Positions 10,238 to 21,965 of a stretch of 64,000 nucleotides of DNA are shown piece after piece (the stretch's first letter is position 1; each line of letters opens with the position of its first letter). The translations under genes and the position numbers were made by a program. Source of the stretch: Sabethes cyaneus (Eukaryota > Arthropoda > Insecta > Diptera > Culicidae); NCBI RefSeq assembly GCF_943734655.1, contig NC_071354.1, positions 1,585,001 through 1,649,000 on the forward strand, written 5' to 3'. The notes under the pieces were generated by a model, which worked only from the letters and a program-made list of their open reading frames with translations, searched no databases and was not told where the DNA came from.

Positions 10238-13025
10238 CCCCAAGTAACAAATTTAATTTTAAGATGCACTTGAAGAGGTTTCCAGCATTTGCTCCTTAAA
10301 ACCGAATATAAAACTTGCAATTCTACAAATCTTCGATAAAACAGCCATAAAACCCTTATAAATCTGGGGAGGCCCACACTAAAGAAGGTTCTCAAGAATA
10401 TTTCCAAAGGTCCTTTTAAAACTTGTAATTCTTATCGATATGTATTTATAGTGACTTCCAAGAGTCGGTTGATACTAAAAGAAAACCACCACAAGTGTTG
10501 ATGATTTTATGGTTGTCGTCTCAAAGAACACTTGCAAGACATCATACACTTTTCACAGTCTTAATTTGTTTAAATTGACTAAAAGCTATGAGAGAAAAAG
10601 CATTCACAGATATTGCTTTTCCAAAATGGATATAAATGAAAATAAAAGCAGCTGCTTTGTTGTCAATCAATGAGAAATTTTTCATGTCACGCTCAGTTTG
10701 TCGATGTTTTGTGACATGAAAGTTAGAAAATTTTAACGCGCCGGTTATTTTCGTTAGATTATTAAAAATTTAATTAATAAAAAAAATTCAATAATTTCAT
10801 GAAGAAGTTGATAGCTACCAAATTTTTAACAAATTGCGGCAAAAAGTCTTTTAAGTGTCCGAACATTTATTTGAAAATATAAGATCACTTATGGTATTGC
10901 ATAACAACACATTTATAAACGCCCATATGCAATTGGCTAGAATTTCAAAAGTAATCCAAACAGTTCTGTTCGCCATTTTTTCAATGGTTTTATCTAAATC
11001 AACCTGAAAGCGCTTATTAGACTAACATGTCTTGCACAAGACAAAGAAAAATTTTCCAAGAGGTCGATAAGTTCATCTATACTTATTGTATTCTTGAAGA
11101 AGACAATTTGTGCTTGAACAAGAATTGTTTGAATTACTTAAGGGGACCAAGTTTTTTGTAAGATAATCATTCTAGTATAAACAAAGAAAACGTCAACAAA
11201 GTGTCAATGTAAGTTGTTTTTTGTGCTGGAGGTTCACCTACTTATATTGAGTTTATTATTTTTTAAGTACAGCAGTCATTATGCTTACCCATATAAATTG
11301 ATTTTAAAAATTAAAAGTGGGCTGCACGGCAGTTCCATGCGTAAAGTATAATCTGCAAAATTTTTTATATACTTTGTCGTTACAACTGTCTTTAAAAAAA
11401 ATATGCTTCAACTGCTTCAACCCCTTCGAACATTTTCCCAACACCGGCTAATGACCTCTATATTCAATTTAAAAAATACAAACAACTCTACAAACCGGCA
11501 CCGGCACCGCCTCCGCCAAAATACAATCGAACCAAATTTTCTAATAACATACAAATCTACCATTGATGCATCATCACCGGCATAGTCCTTCCTCAGCTCA
11601 TTTGGAAATCTTCATTGTTTTTTGATTTCGCTGATTTTTCATATGAAATCTTGCTAAAGTTTCGCGCTAAAGTATTTGTTCAATTTTCTCCTGGTTCAGA
11701 TGCCCATTTTGACAGATCAGTTGTTTACGCTCGAATGTTCTTTCGTCAGAGTATGATTTCTCTTACAAGAATATACGGTTTTAAGACGGTTTTATGGTAG
11801 CATTGTTAAGACAAACCAATCTTGCAGAAGAATGACATAAATTTTTGTCAAAACTATTGCTAGGTTTTAAGGAGCGCCGTTTCTGAGCAGAAATCAAGTA
11901 TCCTTTAAAACCACTTATAAGGTGAATTACACTTATTGATATTTCAGTTTTATACGTGTTTCTTTAAGTCTCCTTCAATCATACTTCAGAAATGTTAGTC
12001 AAATAAGATAACAATCACTTGAGGAAAAACATTATAAAACCTGATAGATTTTGCAATGCTCTGATAAAACTACTATAAGAAATGCATAAGACCAATTTGC
12101 TATTGGATTGTTACTTGGGACTTCAAGTGGCAATACATTTATGGTGCACCAATGATGAGCTGAGCACAAGTTTATCTTATCACGGTCGTTTGTCAAACCG
12201 CAACTGTTAGTTTTATGGTGCCATTTATGTGGTAACATTCTGACCAAATAGATTTATTGCTGCTATTATGAAGAATATTAGAATTCAAGAGTTTTTTTGG
12301 TCGCAAAATTCAGCAAATCGAACTGTGATTTTCAGAAAGGAAGTTATTATGAATCGGCTTTCATGTCAGAATGCAACTAGAATGATTTTGCTAGAGACTA
12401 AAATTTACTAATCGAAGATCTTTATTTTGTTTATTTTGTTTAAACTACTGGGTTTCAAATATTACAAAATTTTGATGGCGCGCCAATTTTACCCACTTAT
12501 CATCCCAATATGCACGTTAAAATTTAATGTGCATATGCTGCGCAACTACAGAAACTGCTGAAAATGTGTTACATATTTTTTCGGATATATTATTATGGTC
12601 GCTATAAATCAAAGCAATCAGGATGATCTGACATTAAAACTTTACCTTTTCTGTTCACGGCAATATATTTTCAAATCAATGAGGCTGTCTGAATGATTTA
12701 GCTTTTTTACGCAGCAAGCTATATGCGTTATAGCTTTGTCGAACAAAGCGAAAAGCTTCTTTAGATTATGGCGGTTGTATCAAGCAGCGAAAAGCATAAT
12801 CGGTTTTAAAACTGTTTTCAGCAGAGCGTAATATATCTATTTGACCTTATGGCCTGACTCTTCAAGATGTTATAAAAACCTTCTGAAGAGTGGGCCTCTT
12901 GGTCGGAAGGAAGTTTTATAGCGACCATTAGAAGGTGCCAGTGGAGCCCATGGTTTCATTAGCGGTTTTATGAAATTGGTCATGAAAACCACTAGAGCGT
13001 AATAAAACTTAACTTGCTACTTGGG
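10238..13025. mobile_element. Region bounded by CCCAAGTAACAA-type inverted termini
   Basis: Starts CCCCAAGTAACAAATTTAA. Two inverse termini follow: GGATTGTTACTTGGG ending at 12119 and AACTTGCTACTTGGG ending at 13025. The left end matches the 13025 end over more bases (roughly 18 of 22). The subterminal GGTTTTCATGACCAATTT near 12980 also matches the small MITE at 45653-45758, so these are one family. Interior DNA is AT-rich with recurrent ATAAAAC words and no transposase. Either 10238-12119 is one element with a stray end at 13025, or the outer pair is correct and 12119 is nested. No clear target duplication. Confidence 0.45.
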
Positions 13026-13069
13026 ATGAGTAACCTGTTGAAGTTTGCGTTGTTGCCAAAAAAACTTCG

Positions 13070-13890
13070 ATAAGGATTATTATTAGTTTCGTGAATAACG
13101 AAAAATGAGAAATGAGTAGCGAAAAATGAGCTGTGAGAAATCTTCGATTTCATCTTATTATTTATGTGAATAGTGAGAAGTGAAAAGGGAATAACGAGAT
13201 TGGATTAATATTAGGAATGTGCAGGAATATTGCCATAATGTCACTTTCCTGCTGATCGCAACTCTGGTCTCTCGTAATGCACAGCATTACGCAGGCGACG
13301 ACGTTTATCTCTATAATATTCCATGGAAATTGATGCTTTCACTTTGGGAATAAGGTGATCATTTTGGCATGTTGATGGCCGACCGGAACGTGGCTTGCTT
13401 ACCATCTTCATGCGACCATCTTTAAAACACTCTTCCGTTTAATATTTTCTGAACCGGTGTTTCTACAATTGATGAAGGGACGGTAGGGTAATGTAATGCA
13501 AAATTTTTTGGAATGGTGGGAATAGAGCAGAAAGGTGAGGGGGGGGGGAGTTAGTAGTAGCAACGCTTAACAAGTAGTCGTTGTGACTCCTACCTTTTGT
13601 CCAATACATGGCGTAGTACGTCAGGTATGTATACTGAAGTTATGCATAATGGATGAAAGGCATACTGCCAAAAACAACAACGGATGTGAGGCCGAATGGA
13701 TGAGAGTCAGAATAAACGTAAGTTTGAATGAACATCGGGCTGACAGGAACCAAGGTTAGGTGACATCGAGGGATATTAAACTACTTACTTCGTACTGCTC
13801 ACTTCTCACTACCCATTTCAAAAATTCTCACTAATCACTTATCGCTTCCCACAACTCACTTCGCACTTATCGTTATTCTCATGAACAATG
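13070..13890. repeat. Degenerate CACTTCTCA-type repeat region, possibly inverted-ended
   Basis: Left part (13080-13210) is rich in GTGAATAACGAAAAATGAG and GAGAAGTGA words. Right part (13786-13885) is rich in the complement, CTCACTTCTCACTA, ending TCGTTATTCTCATGAACAAT. That gives loosely inverted ends around about 0.8 kb. A similar CTTCTCACTTC-rich tract ending in TTATTCACATAAAGAACAAT is at 36120-36330. Probably a decayed repeat family; the exact unit is unclear. Confidence 0.4.
13465..13607 (-). mobile_element. SINE family 2, tail-only copy
   Basis: Starts ACAATTGATGAAGGGACGG and ends CCTACCTTTTGTCCAATAC, matching 4617-4753 including the G-rich run and GACTCCTACC. The tRNA-like head present at 4754-4881 is missing here, and unrelated DNA follows. 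Confidence 0.65.
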
Positions 13891-13990
13891 GTAAGCAACC
13901 GAAGCGGTTCGTCATCGTAAACGTGTTACAGAAGATTCAGGACGAGATAGCCACATGGCAAGGCGCGAGTGTTGCCGTCGTTCCACCGTC

Positions 13991-16900
13991 TGGTTACTGA
14001 TGGCATTGACAATCGTGAAAAAATCAATCAAGGTCTGCTTATATAGCTTGAGCGCTTGATTGAAATCCATCAGGTTTTCGTAAAAGCGACTACTTTTCTA
14101 ACAGACTTCGTACGAACAATTTGATCGCCCATATACAATAAAAATTACGCTTAATTCAACGCAATTTTCCAACGATTTTATAGCTAGCTACAGAACAACG
14201 ATTAATTCCGTAATTTTCCGTCCAACCAGAATATCGCATTAAAATGAGTAGATTGCTTTCAGCTTGAAACAGTGATCCTGCCAGGTCGTAACGCCGCAGT
14301 TCGCGAAAAATCTTGCCTCGACCCAGCAATTTTGCTGTCATTACCTATTTAATATCATACCGCAATCCGGCCGGGCGGCACTACCACAGATGCTGTTGCT
14401 TTTCTTCGGGAAGAGCAACTAGCCCTCCATTATTGTGGTAAAGCGACTCTTTAATAACTGTACGAAATTAATTTAATGACATAACGTGATTTCTCTTTCT
14501 CCACTAGGGACAGACGCTGGTCTGGTCCATTGTGCCCGTCGGGTTTCAAACGGTTCAACTTGTATCAAGGCAAATGAGACCCGCCTAGAACGGAATTCCT
14601 TCGACTGTTATGATCGACGATCCGTTGTTTGTTTTACCCGTAATTATCTTATTAGTATGAAGCCAAGAGTCACTCTGCCGGGACCGAACGGTGTCGAACG
14701 AACGACGAGGACTCCAAAGACATTTGCGCCCGGCGCTGCGTTGTGCTGAGACCCCGGCCGAGAAATCCCATCGCACCGAGATCGACTGGCAGGATCGAAT
14801 AAGGGAGATCACTGCAGACATCCGGGATCACGATCGTGAACCGATCCGAGAGGATATTTGTTCAATGTTCGCTTCATTTTCCTCCCAGAGGAAAGGTTGT
14901 TATTTCCTCTCGGAAATTAACGTTTCAAACGGAGGCTGTACAATTAGATAATGTTGAGATAATAACTGAATGTTTTAATGATAACTTACTTTGCCATACA
15001 AGTATAGCGTTGTAGTTTACCTACGTGATAGTTTTATTTACAAACATATCATGGATATCAACGGTTATTGTTTGAATTCAGATAAAAGTCGAAGCTTATT
15101 AAAAAATAAAGTCAAAATTTATTCCGATTGACCCCGATTCCGATTCTGCCGCAACTGTTTTCTGCATATCAGATATTAACATAACCTACAAGTCGAAGGT
15201 GATATGGGTTTCCGCCAGAATAAAATAAATAGTAGAATGTAATCGGAATTAGTTTCGACATTTCTTTGTTTAATTTTCGGATTATCAACAAAGAAACTTT
15301 GGTTAGTTACTGTTGTAACGAATCACTAATTATATGACAAAAGCACATATTCTCTGCTAGGTGGATGTAGGCCGTGGCACTTTTTTCTGCCTTTTATTAG
15401 TAGCCTCCAGGTTTCCTTTCCGTTTCGTTTTTGTTCTCCGACAAGAGCGGCGCTGTTTCCCACCGTCCGTCGTAGCTTGTTATCTACCGACGCCCCGCGC
15501 CTCATTGATACGCCGGACGGGTGTGTGATGGTTTTGGCCCTTTGCGGGTTTTACCATCGGCAAGGCGAAGCAGTTCATACGAGCAGAGGGGCCCAACAGG
15601 AAGAGGAACCCTAAATAAATTATTAAGCGCAAAACGGAATGGGAGGTGCCGCTAAAAGAAAAGACGGACCTTTGAAATGACTGCGATTTTTATTCTTGCT
15701 GCCGGCACTGTGTTCGTGGGTTGTAACCAGGTAGCAGATCTTTCAAAAGGTATGATTATTGTTTTGGGAACGTAAGCCGTCTCCTGATTACGACCCTGAC
15801 TGGCACTGTATCTGCTATTGCTTGTAACATTCATACCAGGCGGTGGTGGGTGGAACGCGGAGGCAAAACTCGTTGAAAAGTCACGGAAAATTATACGGTC
15901 AACGCTGAAGGGGACCAAGTGCCGACGCATACACGCACGTGTGTGTATCAGCGAGGATGGCGCAAGGATTAGGTGAATGTCGGGTCCAGTTGCCAGGTTG
16001 ATGCGCGACGACCGAGCTCTGAAAAAAAAACAGAACATCCAATTATAATTCTGACGAGAAAACATAATTTATTTTCTTATGAGGAATCTTCGCCCTCTTC
16101 AATCTCGATGGGATGCTCAGATAGGGTTGTGCAAGAGACGGCAGAAGCTGCGAGTCTGTGTTGTTCCGGATCGTTTCGGACACACACTCCGGCATGTTGA
16201 AAGATATTTTCGGAGGTGGTTGTACGATGACAGGGTACAACTGATTGTGAAAACGATGTTGACGATGTTGCAACTGCCGTGAACTTTTTCGGAAGAAGAA
16301 TATGAAAATGTAGTAAAAATACTAATTCATATTTTGAACCCTGTTATGATTTCAATATCCACGTTCAGTCAAGCAATAAGTAACTAAATAGAAACAACAA
16401 AGCGTATTAATTTAGAACGACAATTCGGGTGGAAGCCAACTACTGTACGGTTTCGGTGTGATCGACGACGAAAGCAGGGAATAGCAAGAATCGAATGAAA
16501 AATCATGGACCACGAAAAACCATCCGAGGCGACGATATCCTATAAGGCTATCATTTTCAAATTACCAATTCAGAAAATTTATTACGCTTATAATCACATG
16601 ATGCTCGTTTCGATATTTATGATTTGTTAGTTGCTAATTTTCCGCATGCTTGTTGGTCTGGACCTCTAGGTTTATGATGATTTGAGTTTTTGATTTTGGT
16701 TCTCCGAATAAAACCTCGGGCATTCATTATACATTGGTGCTGAGCTACTTTGTAGTGAATTGAAACTCCGTAAGAGTTGCAGCTCAACGAGATAGATTTA
16801 CTGTTTGAAGCCAGCTTCTAAAAACATTTATGTTTTAATTGACTGAATAATTTTTGAAGGGTTAGTATGATCAAATATGTTATTTCAAAACAGTGATGTC

Positions 16901-19647
16901 AACCTGAAATGATCATATTTTGTCTTAATCTTCTTTGTTTTCTATTGATTATTTCACATTATTTCAGTTCATGTCTATTACTGTTATCACTAATTTCATA
17001 TTATTTCAGTTCGTATTATAACTTATCAGTGTAGTACACTATTCATTGCATACATTTTTATCTAATTAATGATAATAAACTTACCTTGATATGAATGTTT
17101 GTTACAAGATAATTAGTAGGTTCAAAACGGAAGTTAAATAGCTCTGAAGTGTATTGCATGCAATTGGCTTGCGTTGTTTTTTAACTCGCTTTCGTTGGCT
17201 GTTAAGATATGCAATGTCCTATTGTACATATAGATTTTAATTTGTAGATAATATAGATTATAGATTGTTGGTTTGTAGATTACAGAACCATAAGACATAA
17301 CATACTGAAACTGAGGATGATTTATTAAACACAACTGTCATTTTTACAACGGTTACCCAATTTTAAGTTAATTGAAAATGTGAAAAGTTAAAGCAAAACG
17401 CATTTCGCAATCACCTCAGTTTCAGTGTAATAAAACAGCATCTGTCAATGATGAAATAATTACGATGGAAGTAAGTATTTCGCGGAAAAAATAAATTCTT
17501 TTATTGCTCATAATTTACTACTTGCTACGTACGTATAATACCTCAATCGAATTGAGATACAGCTGACATCTATAATTACTTTGGAGACAATCAAGCGTCT
17601 GCATTTAGATTGAAATCATAAAATTAAAAATTTTCCGTGTGGCTATAGTGTTTGCATTTTTCATTGTATATTTCAATCGTTATGCTCCAGTTGCACCGTA
17701 GAATTTTCCAAGACGGTTGCCGAGCCACGAAATGATCCATCGACATTGTATTTCGCACCATTTAACAACAATTTTATTTGTCCAACGCGCTATGTTTAGA
17801 CCCAATCTGATGAGACATCGCCACCAACGACTTTCTTCCTCATTCATTATTATGTGTTTTAATTTTCTCAGCAATTGTTATCGTTTGTCTCTTCCGTACC
17901 GATTACCCACGATGGATTATGTTTTCTCACGCACTTTTCCGCCACCATCGATACCGACCACGAATCTCCGCACAAGTTCTTTTCTGGGGTGTCAACGGCA
18001 ATCAACAGCAGACATTAAACCGAAAAACCCGGCAAAATAGTCTGATGTTAGTTCTCTCTGCAGGCGAGCCATCATTCATCACTGTCAACGAAATTTCAAG
18101 TTGACAAATTTTGCGCACAAACCCAGACGGACGAACAGGGTCGTTAAAACGTTAAAATTTAGGCCGACTGGCCGGCCAGAACCAGTTGCCGGTGCTGCAG
18201 TAGACAGCATCAACGGAACTCGTCCCTCATTTCGTCGATGATGAACACGCCAGGAAAATTGCTTTCAATAGAAAACGGGTTAGTTTTAATCAACGATCTC
18301 CACTGCTGCAGCGGTCTGTCGAAGAGCGGAGAATGCCTCTTTTAATTTTAAATTTTCTTTGCTAAAACTCCAGGAAACGAAGTGGTCTCATAATTATAGT
18401 TTTCAAACGAGCAGCGCAACGAAAATGCCAGGCAAGGCGAACAAAGCGGCGTAGCGCAAACAAGTATATTATCAAATTTCGGTATCTCGCCTCTGTGAAA
18501 CCTGCGATGGCTCTGCGAAGGGCAAGGGAGTGAATCAACAAACAATAAATAACTGCAAACATTTGCGAAATGGCCCTACGGTTCTCTGCCGCAAGGTAAG
18601 ATGAAGACTGGTTAATTTTCATTGACGCCGGTGCTCGTTTTCGGATGGTCCGGAATGCACCGAAGATAAGAGGATGGCTGTTCTTCTGACGATTCAATAG
18701 TAATTTGATCAATTATGGCTTTTGCTGCAAACTAAAGAGTGGAGGAAAACTAACTGGGAATCGAATAATGCCAAGCAATCTACCTATTGGCGATATGACG
18801 CTTCTGTCGAAGTATTTTGCTGAGATGCAGAAACGAAATTTGGATAGAGGTTAGCCAATTTGGCATATGTAAATGCATTAAGGCTATACTCGATTGGGTC
18901 GTAGACCGCCCAAGGCCTTACCGAGCAGTATATTTTCAATTTAATTGAAAACTTATAAATCTGTACATTTGTACATCTGTACAAGGACTTCAGATAGTAG
19001 ATAACGCTTCCAGAACAAAACAAATAGTTTTTTTTTAATAAAGAGAGAAACTGTCTGGTGTGAAGAATGATAAATTGGACTTGCATCCTCGTTCTTTCAG
19101 TTGACGGTCTCGAATGTTTTACTGACTAAACTACTGCCGCGCCCTTATATTAGGTAGTTTAATACCTAGTTTTGTGTTGTTCTCCAAATTTTCTCATTCC
19201 ACACACACACACTACATGCTTTCCGGCAAAATAGACAAAAAGTATCCTCGTGTGGATTAGTGAAATAATTTGCAATTTTCAATATATTTTTTTTATTTGT
19301 ATATTTTAGGATAGGAACAATAATTCCGGAAAATATTAGAGTGCAAACAATTGTTTGATTAGTGTTAATCTGTTTAGACGCGTTTTCGACGTGGTAGGAT
19401 TCCGGAAATAGTGGAGTGGATTCTAAGCAAATCAGTTCAACTTATTATTCTGATAACATTGCAATTCGACGCAATTAGCCATACAACTTACAATGAATAA
19501 AAACATGACTATATCTATAGATAACAATACACTGTGGTAATAAAACACAACAGGTAGAATACAAAATGTAACGTAAATAGTGATAGTCCATAATTATTCC
19601 ACTGTAGCACACTGTGGTTGGTAAATGGTTGGATAATGCGTAAAACA
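13991..19647. other. Unique DNA, no recognised gene
   Basis: Mixed GC, no transposon signature that I can see. A 137-codon minus frame at 15652-16065 has no domain or coding-like composition. Short direct repeats of ATATTATTTCAGTTC occur near 16970-17010. Exon-like signals: 17426-17470 (TTTCAG acceptor, GTAAGT donor, 45 nt) and a strong acceptor TTCTCTCTGCAG ending at about 18063. A short (CA)n lies at 19201-19212. Confidence 0.4.
17426..17470 (+). other. Candidate 45-nt microexon
   Basis: Bounded by CCTCAGTTTCAG and GAA|GTAAGT, a consensus donor. Length is a multiple of three and only one frame is open (CNKTASVNDEIITME). No homology recognised. A second AG six bases before the acceptor weakens the case. 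Confidence 0.25.
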
Positions 19648-19984
19648 GACCCCATAGTGATCCTTAGTTTCTTATCCAGCAACTCCTAACCCTACCTCCA
19701 CGTGCCAGCCGGAATACGAGCAACCTTAGTGGAGATCGGGTAGCCAACCCCGGTGGTTGTCGTATACTAACAGGGAAGGAGGCACAGTCGTCACTGTAAG
19801 ATGGCAGTCCCATCACGAGACTCTGTAGTGTAGGCCTTGGTACGGCTTCCTACCTAAACCCTAAAGCTAAAGAGAATCAAGGAAATCTTACTCGGAACAT
19901 TCGGCATGGACTAAGGCAACGAAATAAAGACATGGAAACTTGGTACCTGAAACTGCAGATCTCTAAATTTCGTTGGTGGCGACA

Positions 19985-20728
19985 GGGTGCTGCTCGATCA
20001 GTTAGAACCCCGAAAGTTGGACATCGTGGCACTGCAGGAGATCCATCGCAAAGGTGAGAAGGTGTAGAGGATACGTGGCGACAAAGTCCAATTTTTCCAG
20101 AGCGGTGGAGCGACCAACGAGCTGGGAACGGACTTCGTAGTGTTGGACAAAATGCAGGATCGCGTAATGGGCTGGAAAGCGATCAATGAAAGGATGTGCG
20201 TGTTGGGATTTTAAGGCCTTTTCTTCAACTACACCGTCATAAAGTGCATTATCCACACGAAGGTAGACCCGAAGGTAGAAACGAAGCGTAAGGCAGCTGG
20301 AGGCAACGTACGACAGCTGCTCACGTCGGGACATGAAGATCGTCATCGAGAATATGAACGCTCAGGTCAGCAGGGCAGCAATGTATAGACCGGCGATCGG
20401 GTCCCATAGCTTGCATACCGACACGAACGATAACGGCCAGCGATGCATCAACTTTGCGACTTCCCGAGGCTTGGTAATCAAAAGCACCTTCTTTCCCCAC
20501 AAAGATATCCACAAGGGCACCTGGAGATCACCTGACCAACGAACAACCTCGAACCAAATCGACCATATTCTCATCGAGGGCAGGTTTTTTTCGAAGATTA
20601 CCAACGTAAACTCCCTACGGGGTGCGGATATCAACTCGGACCAGTATCAGTACACGTGCGCGGACATGGACGGTTTACACTTCGCGATAAAGCCGCTCTC
20701 CATGGTTAAACATTCGACAGTTAAATAA
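19985..20728 (+). pseudogene. RTE-like endonuclease domain relic
   Basis: EEP/AP-endonuclease-type domain. Visible motifs in order: ALQEIHRKGEK (motif with the catalytic Glu), VLDKMQDRVMGWKAINERM, IVIENMNAQV (normally GDMNAQIG), NDNGQRCINFATSRGLVI, TWRSPDQRTTSNQIDHIL and a terminal SDQ where the family has the catalytic SDH. The DMN Asp and the SDH His are therefore altered (N and Q), and stops occur near 20067 and 20213. The second half (20333-20728, 131 codons) is the longest open piece. Confidence 0.8.
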
Positions 20729-20736
20729 CCCGCCAG

Positions 20737-21965
20737 TTGCCGAAATCTACATCTACGCACATGTTTTACGAGAAAGTGCACCAAACTTATAGGGGCTACA
20801 CACCTAAACCTGACATGTGTAAGGACGAGGAAGGGGGTCTAATCCCAAACGAGCGCGAGGTAGTCGACAGGTGGAAGCAGCATTTCGATAAGCACCTCAA
20901 CGGCTATATAGCAGCAGGAAACGCAATGGAAGTTAACCTCGGAGTGCCTACAAACAGCGTACAGGCTCCCGATCTTGAAGAGGTCCGGCGAGAAATTCGT
21001 CAGCTAAAGAATAATAGAGCCGCCGGAAAGGACTGACTCCCCACAAAAATGGCCAAGAACAGCTAGCAACGGCACTTCATTGGATAATTTCTAGGACTTG
21101 GAGAGAGAAAGGAGAAACTACCGGAGGAGTGGATGGAAGGTGTAGTGTGTCCCATCTACAAAAAGGGCTAGATTACTGTAATTACCGCGGCATCACGTTG
21201 GTGAGCTGCCAGATTTTGTTACGTCTATCCCCAATAGCAAGAGAATTCGTAGGGCAGTGTCAGGCGAGATTCAGCGTGGATTTCATGGCAGCATACGATA
21301 CAGTTGAACGAGAATAGCTATGGCAGATAATGCACGAGTACAGTTTTCCGGACAAACTGACTCGGCTGATCAAAGCTATTCTGGAGCGAGTGATGTGCTA
21401 CGTGCGCGTTTCGGGGACGCTCTCGAGCTCCTTCAAATCGCGCTGAGGGTTGCGGCAAGGGGATGGGCTGTTATTCATCATCGCTACTGAAGTTGTGATC
21501 CGAAACAAGAGGAATGATCTTCAGCAAATGTAGCCAACCCCACGCCTCCGCAAACGACCTCGATATCATTACTAGAAACCTTTGGACGGCGGAGGTAATT
21601 TACACTAGACTGAAAACGGAGATTAGGGGGATTTCGTTACAAATTACTGCGTCGAAAACCAAATATATGGTGGCGTTGGCGATACGAGTTGCAGGCACTA
21701 CTTGGAGAGATTCCTATTGTACACATGGTGAAAGTTGGGAGATTACGGTAAGCCGGCTACGTCTCAAGGATGCCGGACGACTGTGCAGTGAAATTCGTTC
21801 TCTTCAAGAACCGTACCTGCACCAAGAATAGAGGGGTTCAATGTGCTAGATGGCTCGACCAGGTCCGACTACAAAGCAGTGGTGAGGAATTCTTGATACG
21901 ACAAGAGCCACCCCGGCTCTATACTGATAGAAGGAGAAGAAGATATAAAAAGTCATTTGCACGAT
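20737..21965 (+). pseudogene. RTE-like reverse transcriptase relic
   Basis: The linker and RT entry (20737-21036) read MFYEKVHQTYRGYTPKPDMC then EVRREIRQLKNNRAAGKD, matching the 3475-3861 fragment on the other strand. Further motifs: WMEGVVCPIYKKG, CNYRGITLVSCQILLR, FMAAYDTVERE, GLRQGDGL. The catalytic box, normally FADD, reads SANDLDIITRN near 21550, so an active-site Asp is replaced. Frames break at least six times. Confidence 0.8.

Larger units (their letters stand above)
19648..21965 (+). mobile_element. RTE-like non-LTR retrotransposon, near full-length but dead
   Basis: Longest copy in the window. A leader beginning GACCCCATAGTGATCC (shared with 62535) is followed by an apurinic-type endonuclease region (LDIVALQEIH near 20016; NQIDHIL near 20555), a linker with NEREVVDRWKQHF, RT entry (EVRREIRQLK, CPIYKKG, YRGITL), palm (AAYDTVERE, GLRQGDGL), and a C-terminal tail ending in an AGAAGGAGAAGAAGAT purine run near 21945. 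Stops and frameshifts occur in every domain. It shows the domain order that the five shorter copies lack. Confidence 0.85.

Noticed and set aside
19648..21965. An active LINE or a host 'craniofacial development protein 2-like' gene
   Set aside because: The endonuclease SDH and RT FADD residues are altered and stops occur in every domain; that gene name is a common mislabel of this LINE.
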